A DNA stretch of 5,439 nt. It comes from Phycisphaerales bacterium UBA2396. GTDB taxonomy: Bacteria > Planctomycetota > Phycisphaerae > Phycisphaerales > UBA1924. Numbering within the stretch: the stretch's first letter is position 1; the number at the start of each line of letters is the position of its first letter. Location of the stretch: the NCBI GenBank assembly GCA_002343325.1, contig DDSG01000130.1, forward strand, positions 1-5,439, in the 5' to 3' direction. Below are positions 1 through 5,439 of this stretch, in pieces. Under the pieces are notes generated by a model, which had not been told where the DNA came from, did not search any database, and worked only from the letters and a program-made list of their open reading frames with translations. Made by a program: the position numbers and the translations under genes.

Positions 1-372
1 GGCGACGAGGTTGGTGGGGGGCGTGGGGGGGCCGGAGGGCGTGGGCGGCGCGGGCGGGGGGACGCTGGCGGCCTGGTAGACGGTGTTGGGGTTGTTCTGG
101 CTCTCGGCGTAGGCCTTGATAAAGCGGAGGGCGTCGGAACCCAGGTCGCTGAGGGTGTTGAGCGCGTTGCGCTGGCCGATGGTGGCGTTTTTGGCGGCGA
201 TGCGGGCGGCCTGTGCGGCGTTGTAGGCGGTGCGAGCGGCCTTGATGGCGGTGTCGAGCGCGGTGCACTGGGCGGGCGTGAGCCCGATGGCGGCGGGCGC
301 GGCGATCCAGGAGGCGATGCGCTGCTCGAACCACTGGATGCGTTCGTTGATCTGATCAGGGAGGACACTCAT
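1..372 (-). CDS. Hypothetical protein, N-terminal part (runs off left edge)
   Basis: The minus strand is open for 124 codons from ATG at 372-370 to the window edge. The ATG is preceded by a perfect AAGGAG (384-379) at a 6-base spacing, which fixes the start. The protein begins MSVLPDQINERIQWFEQRIA. An Ala-rich, mostly helical region of about 75 residues follows, containing IGLTPAQ, a run of Tyr/Asn/Ala/Gln residues and LSDLGSDALRFIKAYAES. A Pro-rich segment (residues about 101-120: PPPAPPTPSGPPTPP) follows and looks like a linker to an unseen C-terminal domain. There is no signal peptide or membrane segment in the visible part. The layout (MS-LP start, WF, helical core with GSD and IKA-AE, then NP--Y-A and a Pro-rich tail) resembles a hypothetical family I recall from planctomycetes and similar bacteria; its function is unknown. 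It diverges from cas9 and is separated from it by the tracrRNA unit, so I see no sign that it belongs to the CRISPR operon. Confidence 0.82.
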   Translation of the reverse strand, partial: MSVLPDQINERIQWFEQRIASWIAAPAAIGLTPAQCTALDTAIKAARTAYNAAQAARIAAKNATIGQRNALNTLSDLGSDALRFIKAYAESQNNPNTVYQAASVPPPAPPTPSGPPTPPTNLVA

Positions 373-378
373 GGGCAA

Positions 379-384
379 CTCCTT
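379..384 (-). promoter_or_regulatory. Shine-Dalgarno site of the leftward hypothetical gene
   Basis: The plus strand reads CTCCTT, giving AAGGAG on the minus strand. It lies 6 bases before the ATG at 372. This near-ideal site is what makes the leftward gene convincing, although only part of the gene is visible. Confidence 0.85.
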
Positions 385-460
385 GTGTTGTGGCGGCGGC
401 GCGATCGTCGCGTGCCTTGCACATGGCAGCATCGGGCGTTCGATGGAGGCACTTTCGGGG

Positions 461-498
461 AAAAACAAAAAAAGGCAGGCCGCTGGTACGGGCTGCCC
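461..498 (-). terminator. Intrinsic terminator of the tracrRNA unit
   Basis: Read on the minus strand, GGCAG (497-493) pairs with CTGCC (478-474). After a C-C mismatch the stem continues for three more pairs (491-489 with 480-482), closing a six-base loop. G498 and T473 can add a wobble pair. The stem is followed directly by seven T, one G and five T (473-461). There is no T-tract on the other side, so it works only leftwards. It lies about 77 bases before the leftward gene's Shine-Dalgarno site, so that gene needs its own promoter; I do not see a clear one. Confidence 0.83.
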
Positions 499-573
499 TG
501 GTCGCTCCCTTGCGGGGGCGGTGCCTGCGAATTCTCTTGTTGCGTGAAACCGCGGGCCGGGGTCGATTACACT
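466..573 (-). ncRNA. Candidate tracrRNA, antisense and upstream of cas9
   Basis: Family knowledge: tracrRNA pairs through its anti-repeat with the CRISPR repeat of pre-crRNA, allowing RNase III processing and Cas9 loading, and is often encoded beside cas9. Seen here: a unit of about 108 bases bounded by a consensus-like promoter (608-580) and a strong terminator (498-461), in the cas9 leader region on the opposite strand. From the predicted 5' end, bases 573 to about 539 would be the anti-repeat, ending in CGCAACAAG, which resembles the 3' boundary of many II-C anti-repeats. Next comes AGAATTCGCAGGCAC. A hairpin (520-514 with 509-503, one C-A mismatch) closes on a GCAA tetraloop and is the likely nexus. 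The terminator stem forms the 3' hairpin. GCAGGC (528-523) could also pair with GCCTGC (480-475), competing with the terminator stem. Without the array the anti-repeat cannot be confirmed. Exact ends are inferred (start within a few bases of 573, end within the T-tract). Confidence 0.75.
544..573 (+). promoter_or_regulatory. Possible cas9 promoter, mirrored on the tracrRNA promoter
   Basis: TACACT (568-573) faces cas9. GTGAAA (544-549) lies 18 bases upstream and matches TTGACA at 4 of 6 positions. Initiation would be near 580, leaving a leader of about 40 bases before ATG 620. Both boxes are imperfect, so this is a suggestion. If correct, the cas9 and tracrRNA start points nearly coincide. 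Confidence 0.3.
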
Positions 574-586
574 GCACCGAGTGTAA
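567..586. repeat. Perfect inverted repeat in the divergent promoter region
   Basis: TTACACT (567-573) and AGTGTAA (580-586) form a perfect 7-base inverted repeat around six bases (GCACCG). The right arm contains the tracrRNA -10 box; the left arm presents the same TACACT hexamer towards cas9. The predicted tracrRNA start is at the inner edge of the left arm, so the transcript would carry only one arm. That fits a DNA-level operator or paired -10 boxes better than an RNA hairpin. No binding protein is known. Confidence 0.6.
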
Positions 587-608
587 CTTGAACCCGGGCT
601 TGTGTCAA
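580..608 (-). promoter_or_regulatory. Sigma-70-type promoter of the tracrRNA unit
   Basis: On the minus strand TTGACA (608-603) is a perfect -35 box. TACACT (585-580) is a -10 box matching TATAAT at 4 of 6 positions, including the conserved second A and last T. The spacer is exactly 17 bases (602-586). The start of transcription should fall near 573. The -35 box lies only 12 bases left of the preferred cas9 ATG, so the promoter sits in the cas9 leader. Confidence 0.72.
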
Positions 609-619
609 AGCGAGGCACC

Positions 620-3600
620 ATGCCAGTGCAACATCTCCTCGGACTTGATATTGGAAGTAACTCGGTTGGTTCGGTCTGGATCGACCTGGGTTGTGGTCAG
701 ATTCTGACGGGGACATCGATCTTCCCGGCGGGCGTTGTTGAATCGGATGAGAAGCGGGGCGACCCGAAGAACGCGGCACGGCGGATGGCCCGCCGGGCGA
801 GAATCACGCTCCGCCGGCGCGCCCAGCGGAAGAGGCAGCTCCGGCTCCGGCTGATCGGGGCGGGATTGCTGCCTTCGACGGCGGAGGGCTGGAAGACGCT
901 GCTGGGAGGGACGGACCCGTGGGAGCTCCGCCGCGTGGGGCTCGACCGGGCACTCTCGCCGCACGAGTTCGGTCGGGTCTTGCTGCATCTATCGCAGCGG
1001 CGCGGCGCGTCGGGGCTGGCGACCACCGGCCCCTTGGATGGGGACGAGCCCGGGGGTGCAACACAGGAGGACGGGGAGGTTATTCGGGCGATCGGCGAGG
1101 TTCAGGCGAAGATGCTGGCGGCGAAGGTCCGCACGTTCGGGGAGTTTGTCGCGTCGCAGCGAGAGCAGCGCGTCCACCGGCTCCCGGGAGCCGAACGTGG
1201 GCCGTCGGGTGGGCGGCGCGAGTACCGCGATCGTGTCCGCAACACGCGGGACGTGTACGAGCACTGCGCCGACCGGGCGATGATCCGCGAGGAGTTCGGG
1301 CGGCTCTGGGCGGCACAGAAGCGGATGGGAGGTCCGACGGCCGCGCTGCTGACCGACGAATTGCGGCTGGCGTTGGACGATCCGGACCGTACCGCTCTGG
1401 ACAAGGATCCCACCGCCACCGAGGAGCAGCGGAGGGCGTACAAGCAGATGTTCAAGGAGGGGGGGCTGCTGTTCGGGCAGCGTCGCGCGACGTGGGATGC
1501 GGGGATGCTCGGGCGCTGCGACCTGGAGCCAACGGAGCGGTGCGTCCCGCACGCGGATCGGCACGCCTCGAGGTTTCGGGTGGTTGAGATGGTGAACAAC
1601 CTGCGCGTCATCGAGCGGGGGAAGCCGGTACGGCCGCTGACGCCAGAGGAGCGAGAGAAAGTGCTGGCGTACCTGAGCGGTCCGCTGGGGATGACGCCCG
1701 CCCGGACGGTCAAGGGGAAGCAGCACCCGCCCCGTCCGAAGCAGAGCGTGAGCGTCACGGACCTGCGGGAGCTGATGGGGTGGGGGAGGGCGACGAAGAA
1801 CACGCCCGTCCGGTTTAGCATCGAGTCCGACGAGAACCGCGAGATCAACACGGACTGGTTCGCCCGCGAGATCGTGCACGGGGCCATCGGCGTCGAGGCC
1901 TGGTCGGGGATGTCCGAATCGCTCCGCGAGGGGATCAACCGGGTGCTGCTCAAGCGCGATCCGGCGGAGGGTGCGGACGAGGCGGCGCTTCGCGCGGGGC
2001 TTCTCTCGTGGGGGGGGCTGTCGGCGACGCAGGCCGGTGCGGTGATCGAGGCGTGGAAGCGGCGGCCGTCGATCAAGAGCAAGCGGCTCAAGCTCGGCCG
2101 TCGCGCGGTGCGCAATCTGCTGACGGTGATGGACCGCCCCGAGCCCTGGCCCGACCCGCATTGCCCATCTTCGTACCGGTGGCTCACGCAGATCGAGGCG
2201 CGGAAAGTGCTGGCCGAGGACGGGGATTTCCGGGACGTGACGACCGGCGAACCGATGGACGCGATCACGCGGCGGCGTTATGCCACGGGGGCCAAGGGCG
2301 CCACGGCCCGGGATCGGCACTACATGGGCAAGCACGTGCTGATGAAGGACGGTCGGCCGGTGATCGGGCCCGACGGCCGCCCGCTCGCCGAGCCACCCCC
2401 CGCCCCACTGATCGCCAACCCGGTGGTCCGCAAGGCGATCCACGAGGTGCGTCGCCACCTGGTGGAGTTCATGACCACCTTCGGACGCAAGCCCGACCAG
2501 ATCCGCATCGAGCTCTCCCGCGAGGCACGTCTGGGGGCCAAGGACGCCGACCGGGCCCTGTTCCGCAATCGGTTGCGCGATCGGATCCGCCGGGACATCA
2601 TCGAGCACTTCGGTCTCGACGGTCGCACGCCCACGCAGCAGGAGGCCGCGACGCTCCGCGTTGTTCTGTGGGCGCAGCAGGGGGGGCGCTGCCCGCTCTG
2701 CGGGGGCACGAGTGGCACGCTGACCCCCCGCGCCGCCGCCGACGGGGAAGGGTGCGAGGTGGCGCACATCATCCCGCGAGGCGGGGGCGGGGACAACGGC
2801 CAGTCGAACCTCGTGCTGTCGCATACCGAGTGCAACCGCGAGATGGCCCGTCGCACGCCGCGCGAGTACTGGAACGCCACGCTCCCGGGCGGGTTCGCGG
2901 AGGGGTACGCCCGTGTCGAGGGCCTCTACGGCGAGATCGCCCGTCCCCGGCCGACGGACGCGGTGAGAAAGGCCGGGGGCGCGCCGCTGTGGGCGTGCTA
3001 CTTTGACGTCCGCGACGACCGCCGCAAGCTGGAGCAGTTCGCCAAGGACGTGAAGGACATCCAGGGCATGACCCCGCGCCAGGAGGCCGCGACCAGGTAC
3101 GCCGCGCGGCAGGTCATGGCGTACCTGGCCGACGCCCTCTACGACGGCAAGGGTCTCCCCGAACGGTCGATGGGCGAGGGCGACCCGGAGGGCCAGCGGC
3201 GCATCTTCACGACCGACGGGCTGTGGACCGGCCGATTGCGGCGGGAGTGGGGCCTTTTCTTCGACGCGCACGGCGCGGCGGCCAAGGGGCTCGAGGAGCA
3301 GGAGGAGCACCGGCGAAAGCAGAAGAACCGGGGGGACCATCGCCATCACGCCGTGGACGCCGTGGTCGTCGCCCTGAGCACCCGCGCCGTGCAGCTCGCG
3401 TGGGACGAGCGCGAGCGGGCGGCCGAGGCCGCGGGGATCAACACGGCGGACGCGGAGGCGATGGAACGCTACCGCCGGGCGAACCCGATCCCCCCGCCCG
3501 AACCCTTCGGCACGCGGGAAGAGTTCCGCGAGGCGGTCCGCCGCGCCGTTTTCGGCGACGGATCGACCCCGCGCCCGATCTGCCACCGCCCGGTGAAGCG

Positions 3601-4723
3601 GAAGTTGATCGGCCCCTTGCACAAGCCCACCATGTATGGGCCCGTACTCAACCCCGACGGGACCCGCCACCCGAGCTTCGTCACGGTGCGGATGCGAATC
3701 GCCGATCTCAAGCCGGCCCACCTCCGCGTTCCGCCCGGCTGGGACGAACTAACGGCGCGGTTCCATGCGCAGAACGTGCCGATATCGGAAAGAACGCGAT
3801 TGAGAGCCTCGCTCGCCGCCTTGCGCGATCCGGCTCCTGGCCCCGGGCTCGTGCGTGACCGTACGACGCGAGACTTTCTCAGGCGCTGGCTCCGGGACAC
3901 GGGCCTGAGCCTGGGGGTCGCCGAAAATGCCAACTATCGCGTCCGCGGCGGTTTCACCGATGCCGATCTCAGGCGCGTCCTTCCGCGCGATCAGGCGATC
4001 CCGACGCCGTCGGGTGTGCCTCTCCGTACCGTCGTCGTTATTCGTGCAATAGCCGAACCGCCAGATATTCCTCGCCGGCGTTGGGACCCGAAGACCAACG
4101 AGGAAATCAAGGAGTCGTGTGCTGCCGCGGTCCGTCTTTACGACCTCCAGAACAACCATCACATCGAGATACGCATGTCAACAGGGCGGACTCGAAAGAC
4201 CAAGTGGACCGGAACCGTGGTGACGGCATACGAGGCCGCCATGCGGAAGCTGGCGCGTCTCAAGCAGTTCAAGGCGGTCGGTGTACCCAAGCCGGATGAG
4301 TTCAGGTGTCCGGGCGTGATGAGCGAGGCCGACAAGCGGTCTTGGCGTCCGATCATCGCCGCGATCGAGCGGGCCCACCCGATCGTGAACCGGGCGGATG
4401 ACGAGGCCCTCGGCGGCCGGTTCGTGATGTCGCTCTGCGAGGGCGAGACGCTGTACATGCGGCACAAGTGGACGAAGGAGCCGGGGTATTTCGTCGTGGC
4501 CAAGCTCGACAAGCCGCAGTCGGTGGTGCTCGTGCCCGATTGGGACGCCCGCGCCGCCGGCCCGCGGAAGGACTCGTCGGGCAAACCCGTGCCCGATTCC
4601 CAGCGGGAGTCCTTCACGGCGACCCCGTCGGACCTCGCCTCGCTCGCCCCGCCGGGGCACCCCCACGCGGTCAAGGTCCGCGTCTCCCCGCTGGGCGTGG
4701 TCACGGTGCTGCACCGGGATTGA
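620..4723 (+). CDS. cas9: CRISPR-associated endonuclease Cas9, probably type II-C
   Basis: RNA-guided DNA endonuclease: RuvC and HNH domains each cut one target strand under crRNA-tracrRNA guidance. ATG 620 gives 1367 aa and places RuvC-I (LGLDIGSNS) at D10. GAGG at 612-615 is a close, weak ribosome site. GTG 602 (six residues longer) has no such site and overlaps the tracrRNA -35 box, so it is less likely. Domains in order: RuvC-I; Arg-rich bridge helix (about 48-76); REC start DPWELRRVGLDRALSP with HLSQRRG (about 98-129); REC motifs ADRAM (about 216-220) and LLFGQRR to NNLRVIE (about 283-332); RuvC-II IRIELSRE with E631; HNH with CPLCG (C691, C694), VAHIIPR (H716) and ECNRE (N739); RuvC-III HRHHAVDA with H910 and D913; KLIGPLHKPTMYG (about 995-1006); NNHHIEI (1178-1184); and a PI-like segment RFVMSLCEGET (about 1267-1277). 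The last three are typical of II-C proteins. It is longer than usual for II-C (about 1000-1100 aa). Ala715 replaces the usual acidic residue before the HNH His. No frameshift or internal stop was seen. Confidence 0.96.
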   Translation: MPVQHLLGLDIGSNSVGSVWIDLGCGQILTGTSIFPAGVVESDEKRGDPKNAARRMARRARITLRRRAQRKRQLRLRLIGAGLLPSTAEGWKTLLGGTDPWELRRVGLDRALSPHEFGRVLLHLSQRRGASGLATTGPLDGDEPGGATQEDGEVIRAIGEVQAKMLAAKVRTFGEFVASQREQRVHRLPGAERGPSGGRREYRDRVRNTRDVYEHCADRAMIREEFGRLWAAQKRMGGPTAALLTDELRLALDDPDRTALDKDPTATEEQRRAYKQMFKEGGLLFGQRRATWDAGMLGRCDLEPTERCVPHADRHASRFRVVEMVNNLRVIERGKPVRPLTPEEREKVLAYLSGPLGMTPARTVKGKQHPPRPKQSVSVTDLRELMGWGRATKNTPVRFSIESDENREINTDWFAREIVHGAIGVEAWSGMSESLREGINRVLLKRDPAEGADEAALRAGLLSWGGLSATQAGAVIEAWKRRPSIKSKRLKLGRRAVRNLLTVMDRPEPWPDPHCPSSYRWLTQIEARKVLAEDGDFRDVTTGEPMDAITRRRYATGAKGATARDRHYMGKHVLMKDGRPVIGPDGRPLAEPPPAPLIANPVVRKAIHEVRRHLVEFMTTFGRKPDQIRIELSREARLGAKDADRALFRNRLRDRIRRDIIEHFGLDGRTPTQQEAATLRVVLWAQQGGRCPLCGGTSGTLTPRAAADGEGCEVAHIIPRGGGGDNGQSNLVLSHTECNREMARRTPREYWNATLPGGFAEGYARVEGLYGEIARPRPTDAVRKAGGAPLWACYFDVRDDRRKLEQFAKDVKDIQGMTPRQEAATRYAARQVMAYLADALYDGKGLPERSMGEGDPEGQRRIFTTDGLWTGRLRREWGLFFDAHGAAAKGLEEQEEHRRKQKNRGDHRHHAVDAVVVALSTRAVQLAWDERERAAEAAGINTADAEAMERYRRANPIPPPEPFGTREEFREAVRRAVFGDGSTPRPICHRPVKRKLIGPLHKPTMYGPVLNPDGTRHPSFVTVRMRIADLKPAHLRVPPGWDELTARFHAQNVPISERTRLRASLAALRDPAPGPGLVRDRTTRDFLRRWLRDTGLSLGVAENANYRVRGGFTDADLRRVLPRDQAIPTPSGVPLRTVVVIRAIAEPPDIPRRRWDPKTNEEIKESCAAAVRLYDLQNNHHIEIRMSTGRTRKTKWTGTVVTAYEAAMRKLARLKQFKAVGVPKPDEFRCPGVMSEADKRSWRPIIAAIERAHPIVNRADDEALGGRFVMSLCEGETLYMRHKWTKEPGYFVVAKLDKPQSVVLVPDWDARAAGPRKDSSGKPVPDSQRESFTATPSDLASLAPPGHPHAVKVRVSPLGVVTVLHRD

Positions 4724-4766
4724 ACGGCCGACCCTTCGAGGCAAAGGCGTCGAGAGAGTTCGGTTT

Positions 4767-4794
4767 GGGGGAGGGAGTGGGGGTGGAGGGAGGG
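4767..4794 (+). promoter_or_regulatory. G-tract cluster over the cas1 ribosome-binding region
   Basis: The 78-base gap between cas9 and cas1 contains five runs of three or more G (4767-4771, 4773-4775, 4779-4783, 4788-4790, 4792-4794) with 1-4 base spacers. This fits the pattern for an intramolecular G-quadruplex on the mRNA-sense strand. The purine-rich stretch also supplies the only candidate ribosome sites for cas1 (GGAGG at 4785-4789, AGGG at 4791-4794, 7 bases from GTG). A folded structure would hide them, so translational control of cas1 is possible. Folding and function are inference. Confidence 0.45.
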
Positions 4795-4801
4795 TGAGTC
4801 G

Positions 4802-5439
4802 GTGATCAAGCGCAACGTCGAGATCAGCCGGGAACCGCACGGGGTGCATCTGACCGTCCGTGACGGGCAGCTTCTGGTGCTGCGGAAGCTGGAGCCCCCG
4901 CGACCGTTGCCCGCCCGGCCGGCGAACCTCGCGGGGTCGATCCCGTGCGAGGATCTCGGCGTGGTCATGGTCGATCAGCGGGACACGACGTACTCGCACG
5001 CCGCGCTGGCCGCGCTGGCCGAGCACGGGGCGGCGCTGGTGGTCTGCGGGCGGGACCACCTTCCTGCCGGCATGTTCCTCCCCGTCGCGTCCAACAGCCA
5101 CCTTCTGGCCCGGCTCGGCGCGCAGCTCTCGGCTTCCAAACCCACGCGGAAACGGCTCTGGGCCGAGATCGTCGCGGCAAAGGTGCGTGCCCAGAGGTGG
5201 GCACTGCCGGAGGGCCCGGACACCGACGCGTGCCGAGCCAAGCTCGGAGCGTTGGCGCGGGCGGTGCGCTCCGGGGATCCCGCGAACATCGAGGCGCAGG
5301 CCGCCGTGCACTACTGGCCCGTGCTGTTCCGCCGATCCACCTTCGTCGTCCATCCGTTCCGCCGCCGGCCGGGGGAAGGGCAGGCCCCCTCGGGCAACGA
5401 CCCAGGACAGGCAGGGGTGGGGATGGGGGTGGGAGTGGG
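4802..5439 (+). CDS. cas1: CRISPR adaptation endonuclease Cas1 (N-terminal part, runs off right edge)
   Basis: Cas1 is the integrase of spacer acquisition; a Cas1-Cas2 complex inserts prespacers at the array leader. The frame is open for 212 codons from GTG 4802 to the edge. The start is set by the family N-terminus: MIKRNVEISREPHGVHLTV. Other type II Cas1 hallmarks are SIPCEDLGVVMVDQ (about residues 46-59), TTYSHAALAALAEHGAALVVCGRDHLP, KRLWAEIVAAKVRAQ, and ARAVRSGDPANIEAQAA followed by YW, where E164 is the first catalytic metal-binding residue. The catalytic His and Asp would lie beyond the window. After HPFRRRPGEGQAP the protein turns into SGNDPGQAGVGMGVGV, where relatives soon show N-x-x-L-N-Y-G-Y. 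This is either a family-atypical loop insertion or a damaged C-terminal half. It is in the same frame as cas9, 78 bases after its stop, and probably co-transcribed; cas2 is expected next. Confidence 0.93.
   Translation, partial: MIKRNVEISREPHGVHLTVRDGQLLVLRKLEPPRPLPARPANLAGSIPCEDLGVVMVDQRDTTYSHAALAALAEHGAALVVCGRDHLPAGMFLPVASNSHLLARLGAQLSASKPTRKRLWAEIVAAKVRAQRWALPEGPDTDACRAKLGALARAVRSGDPANIEAQAAVHYWPVLFRRSTFVVHPFRRRPGEGQAPSGNDPGQAGVGMGVGV
5414..5439 (+). repeat. G-tract cluster inside cas1, cut by the window edge
   Basis: Runs of 4, 4, 5, 3 and 3 G (5414-5417, 5419-5422, 5425-5429, 5431-5433, 5437-5439) are separated by T, AT, T and AGT, and encode a Gly/Val-rich stretch in the cas1 frame. 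The pattern resembles the cluster before cas1 (4767-4794), which shares GGGAGTGGG. It may be a simple-sequence expansion or a dispersed G-rich element. It also meets the usual pattern for a G-quadruplex. The far end is not visible. Confidence 0.5.

Noticed and set aside
1..60. G-rich runs at the left edge as a quadruplex or regulatory element
   Set aside because: They are explained by Pro codons (CCC, CCG) of the leftward gene's Pro-rich segment.
539..574. A degenerate or solitary CRISPR repeat rather than an anti-repeat
   Set aside because: Only one copy exists in the window, and it sits inside a promoter-terminator unit on the minus strand, which fits a tracrRNA anti-repeat better.
602..604. 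GTG as the start of cas9
   Set aside because: No Shine-Dalgarno site precedes it and it overlaps the tracrRNA -35 box. ATG 620 has GAGG upstream and gives the usual short lead into RuvC-I. It remains possible.
390..707. Small plus-strand open frames in the divergent gap (385-591, 390-707)
   Set aside because: They cross the tracrRNA unit and the cas9 start, lack a convincing ribosome site, and have no recognisable similarity.
2008..3006. Plus-strand open frame of 332 codons in another phase inside cas9
   Set aside because: It is a GC-driven overlap with the REC-HNH coding region; the translation is low-complexity Arg/Gly/Ala/Pro without motifs.
989..3721. Long minus-strand open frame (910 codons) opposite cas9
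   Set aside because: It is antisense to the well-supported Cas9 coding frame. Its composition (Arg, Pro, Val, Leu, Gly) is that expected from complementing GC-rich codons, and it has no recognisable domain.
4178..5353. Minus-strand open frame of 391 codons across the cas9 end and cas1
   Set aside because: It is a shadow of two genes with clear family motifs on the plus strand and shows no domain of its own.

Overview
The window is very GC-rich and carries the leader-proximal half of a type II CRISPR-Cas operon, most likely subtype II-C. A large cas9 (620-4723, +) is followed after 78 bases by the start of cas1 (4802 onwards, +), which runs off the right edge. cas2 and the CRISPR array are not in view. 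At the left edge a separate gene (1-372, -) runs away from cas9 and off the window. Its short N-terminal domain and Pro-rich tail resemble a hypothetical family I recall from planctomycetes and their relatives. With the GC content and the large Cas9, that suggests a planctomycete-like bacterium (inference; no taxonomic marker is present).

The most informative part is the 247-base divergent gap (373-619). On the minus strand it holds a compact RNA transcription unit. A consensus -35 (TTGACA, 608-603) lies 17 bases from a -10 (TACACT, 585-580). About 105-110 transcribed bases follow, ending in an intrinsic terminator hairpin (498-473) with a T7-G-T5 tract. The transcript contains a GCAA-capped hairpin before the terminator, and its 5' part has the size and position of an anti-repeat. 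I interpret it as the tracrRNA gene, antisense to cas9 and immediately upstream of it. This predicts a CRISPR repeat resembling plus-strand positions about 539-574. A perfect 7-base inverted repeat (567-573/580-586) overlaps the tracrRNA -10 and mirrors it towards cas9, so the two genes may share a divergent promoter and operator.

Cas9 keeps all RuvC catalytic residues (D10, E631, H910, D913, numbered from ATG 620), the Arg-rich bridge helix and the II-C-type C-terminal motifs. It is long for II-C (1367 aa). In its HNH domain Ala715 stands where Cas9 normally has a metal-binding Asp or Glu just before the catalytic His716. Cas1 keeps its first catalytic Glu (E164), but enters a Gly-rich, G-tract-encoded stretch where the family's N-x-x-L-N-Y-G-Y block is expected. 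A second G-tract cluster covers the cas1 ribosome-binding region.

Working together: tracrRNA would pair with crRNA repeats and load Cas9 for interference, while Cas1 (with an unseen Cas2) would acquire spacers.
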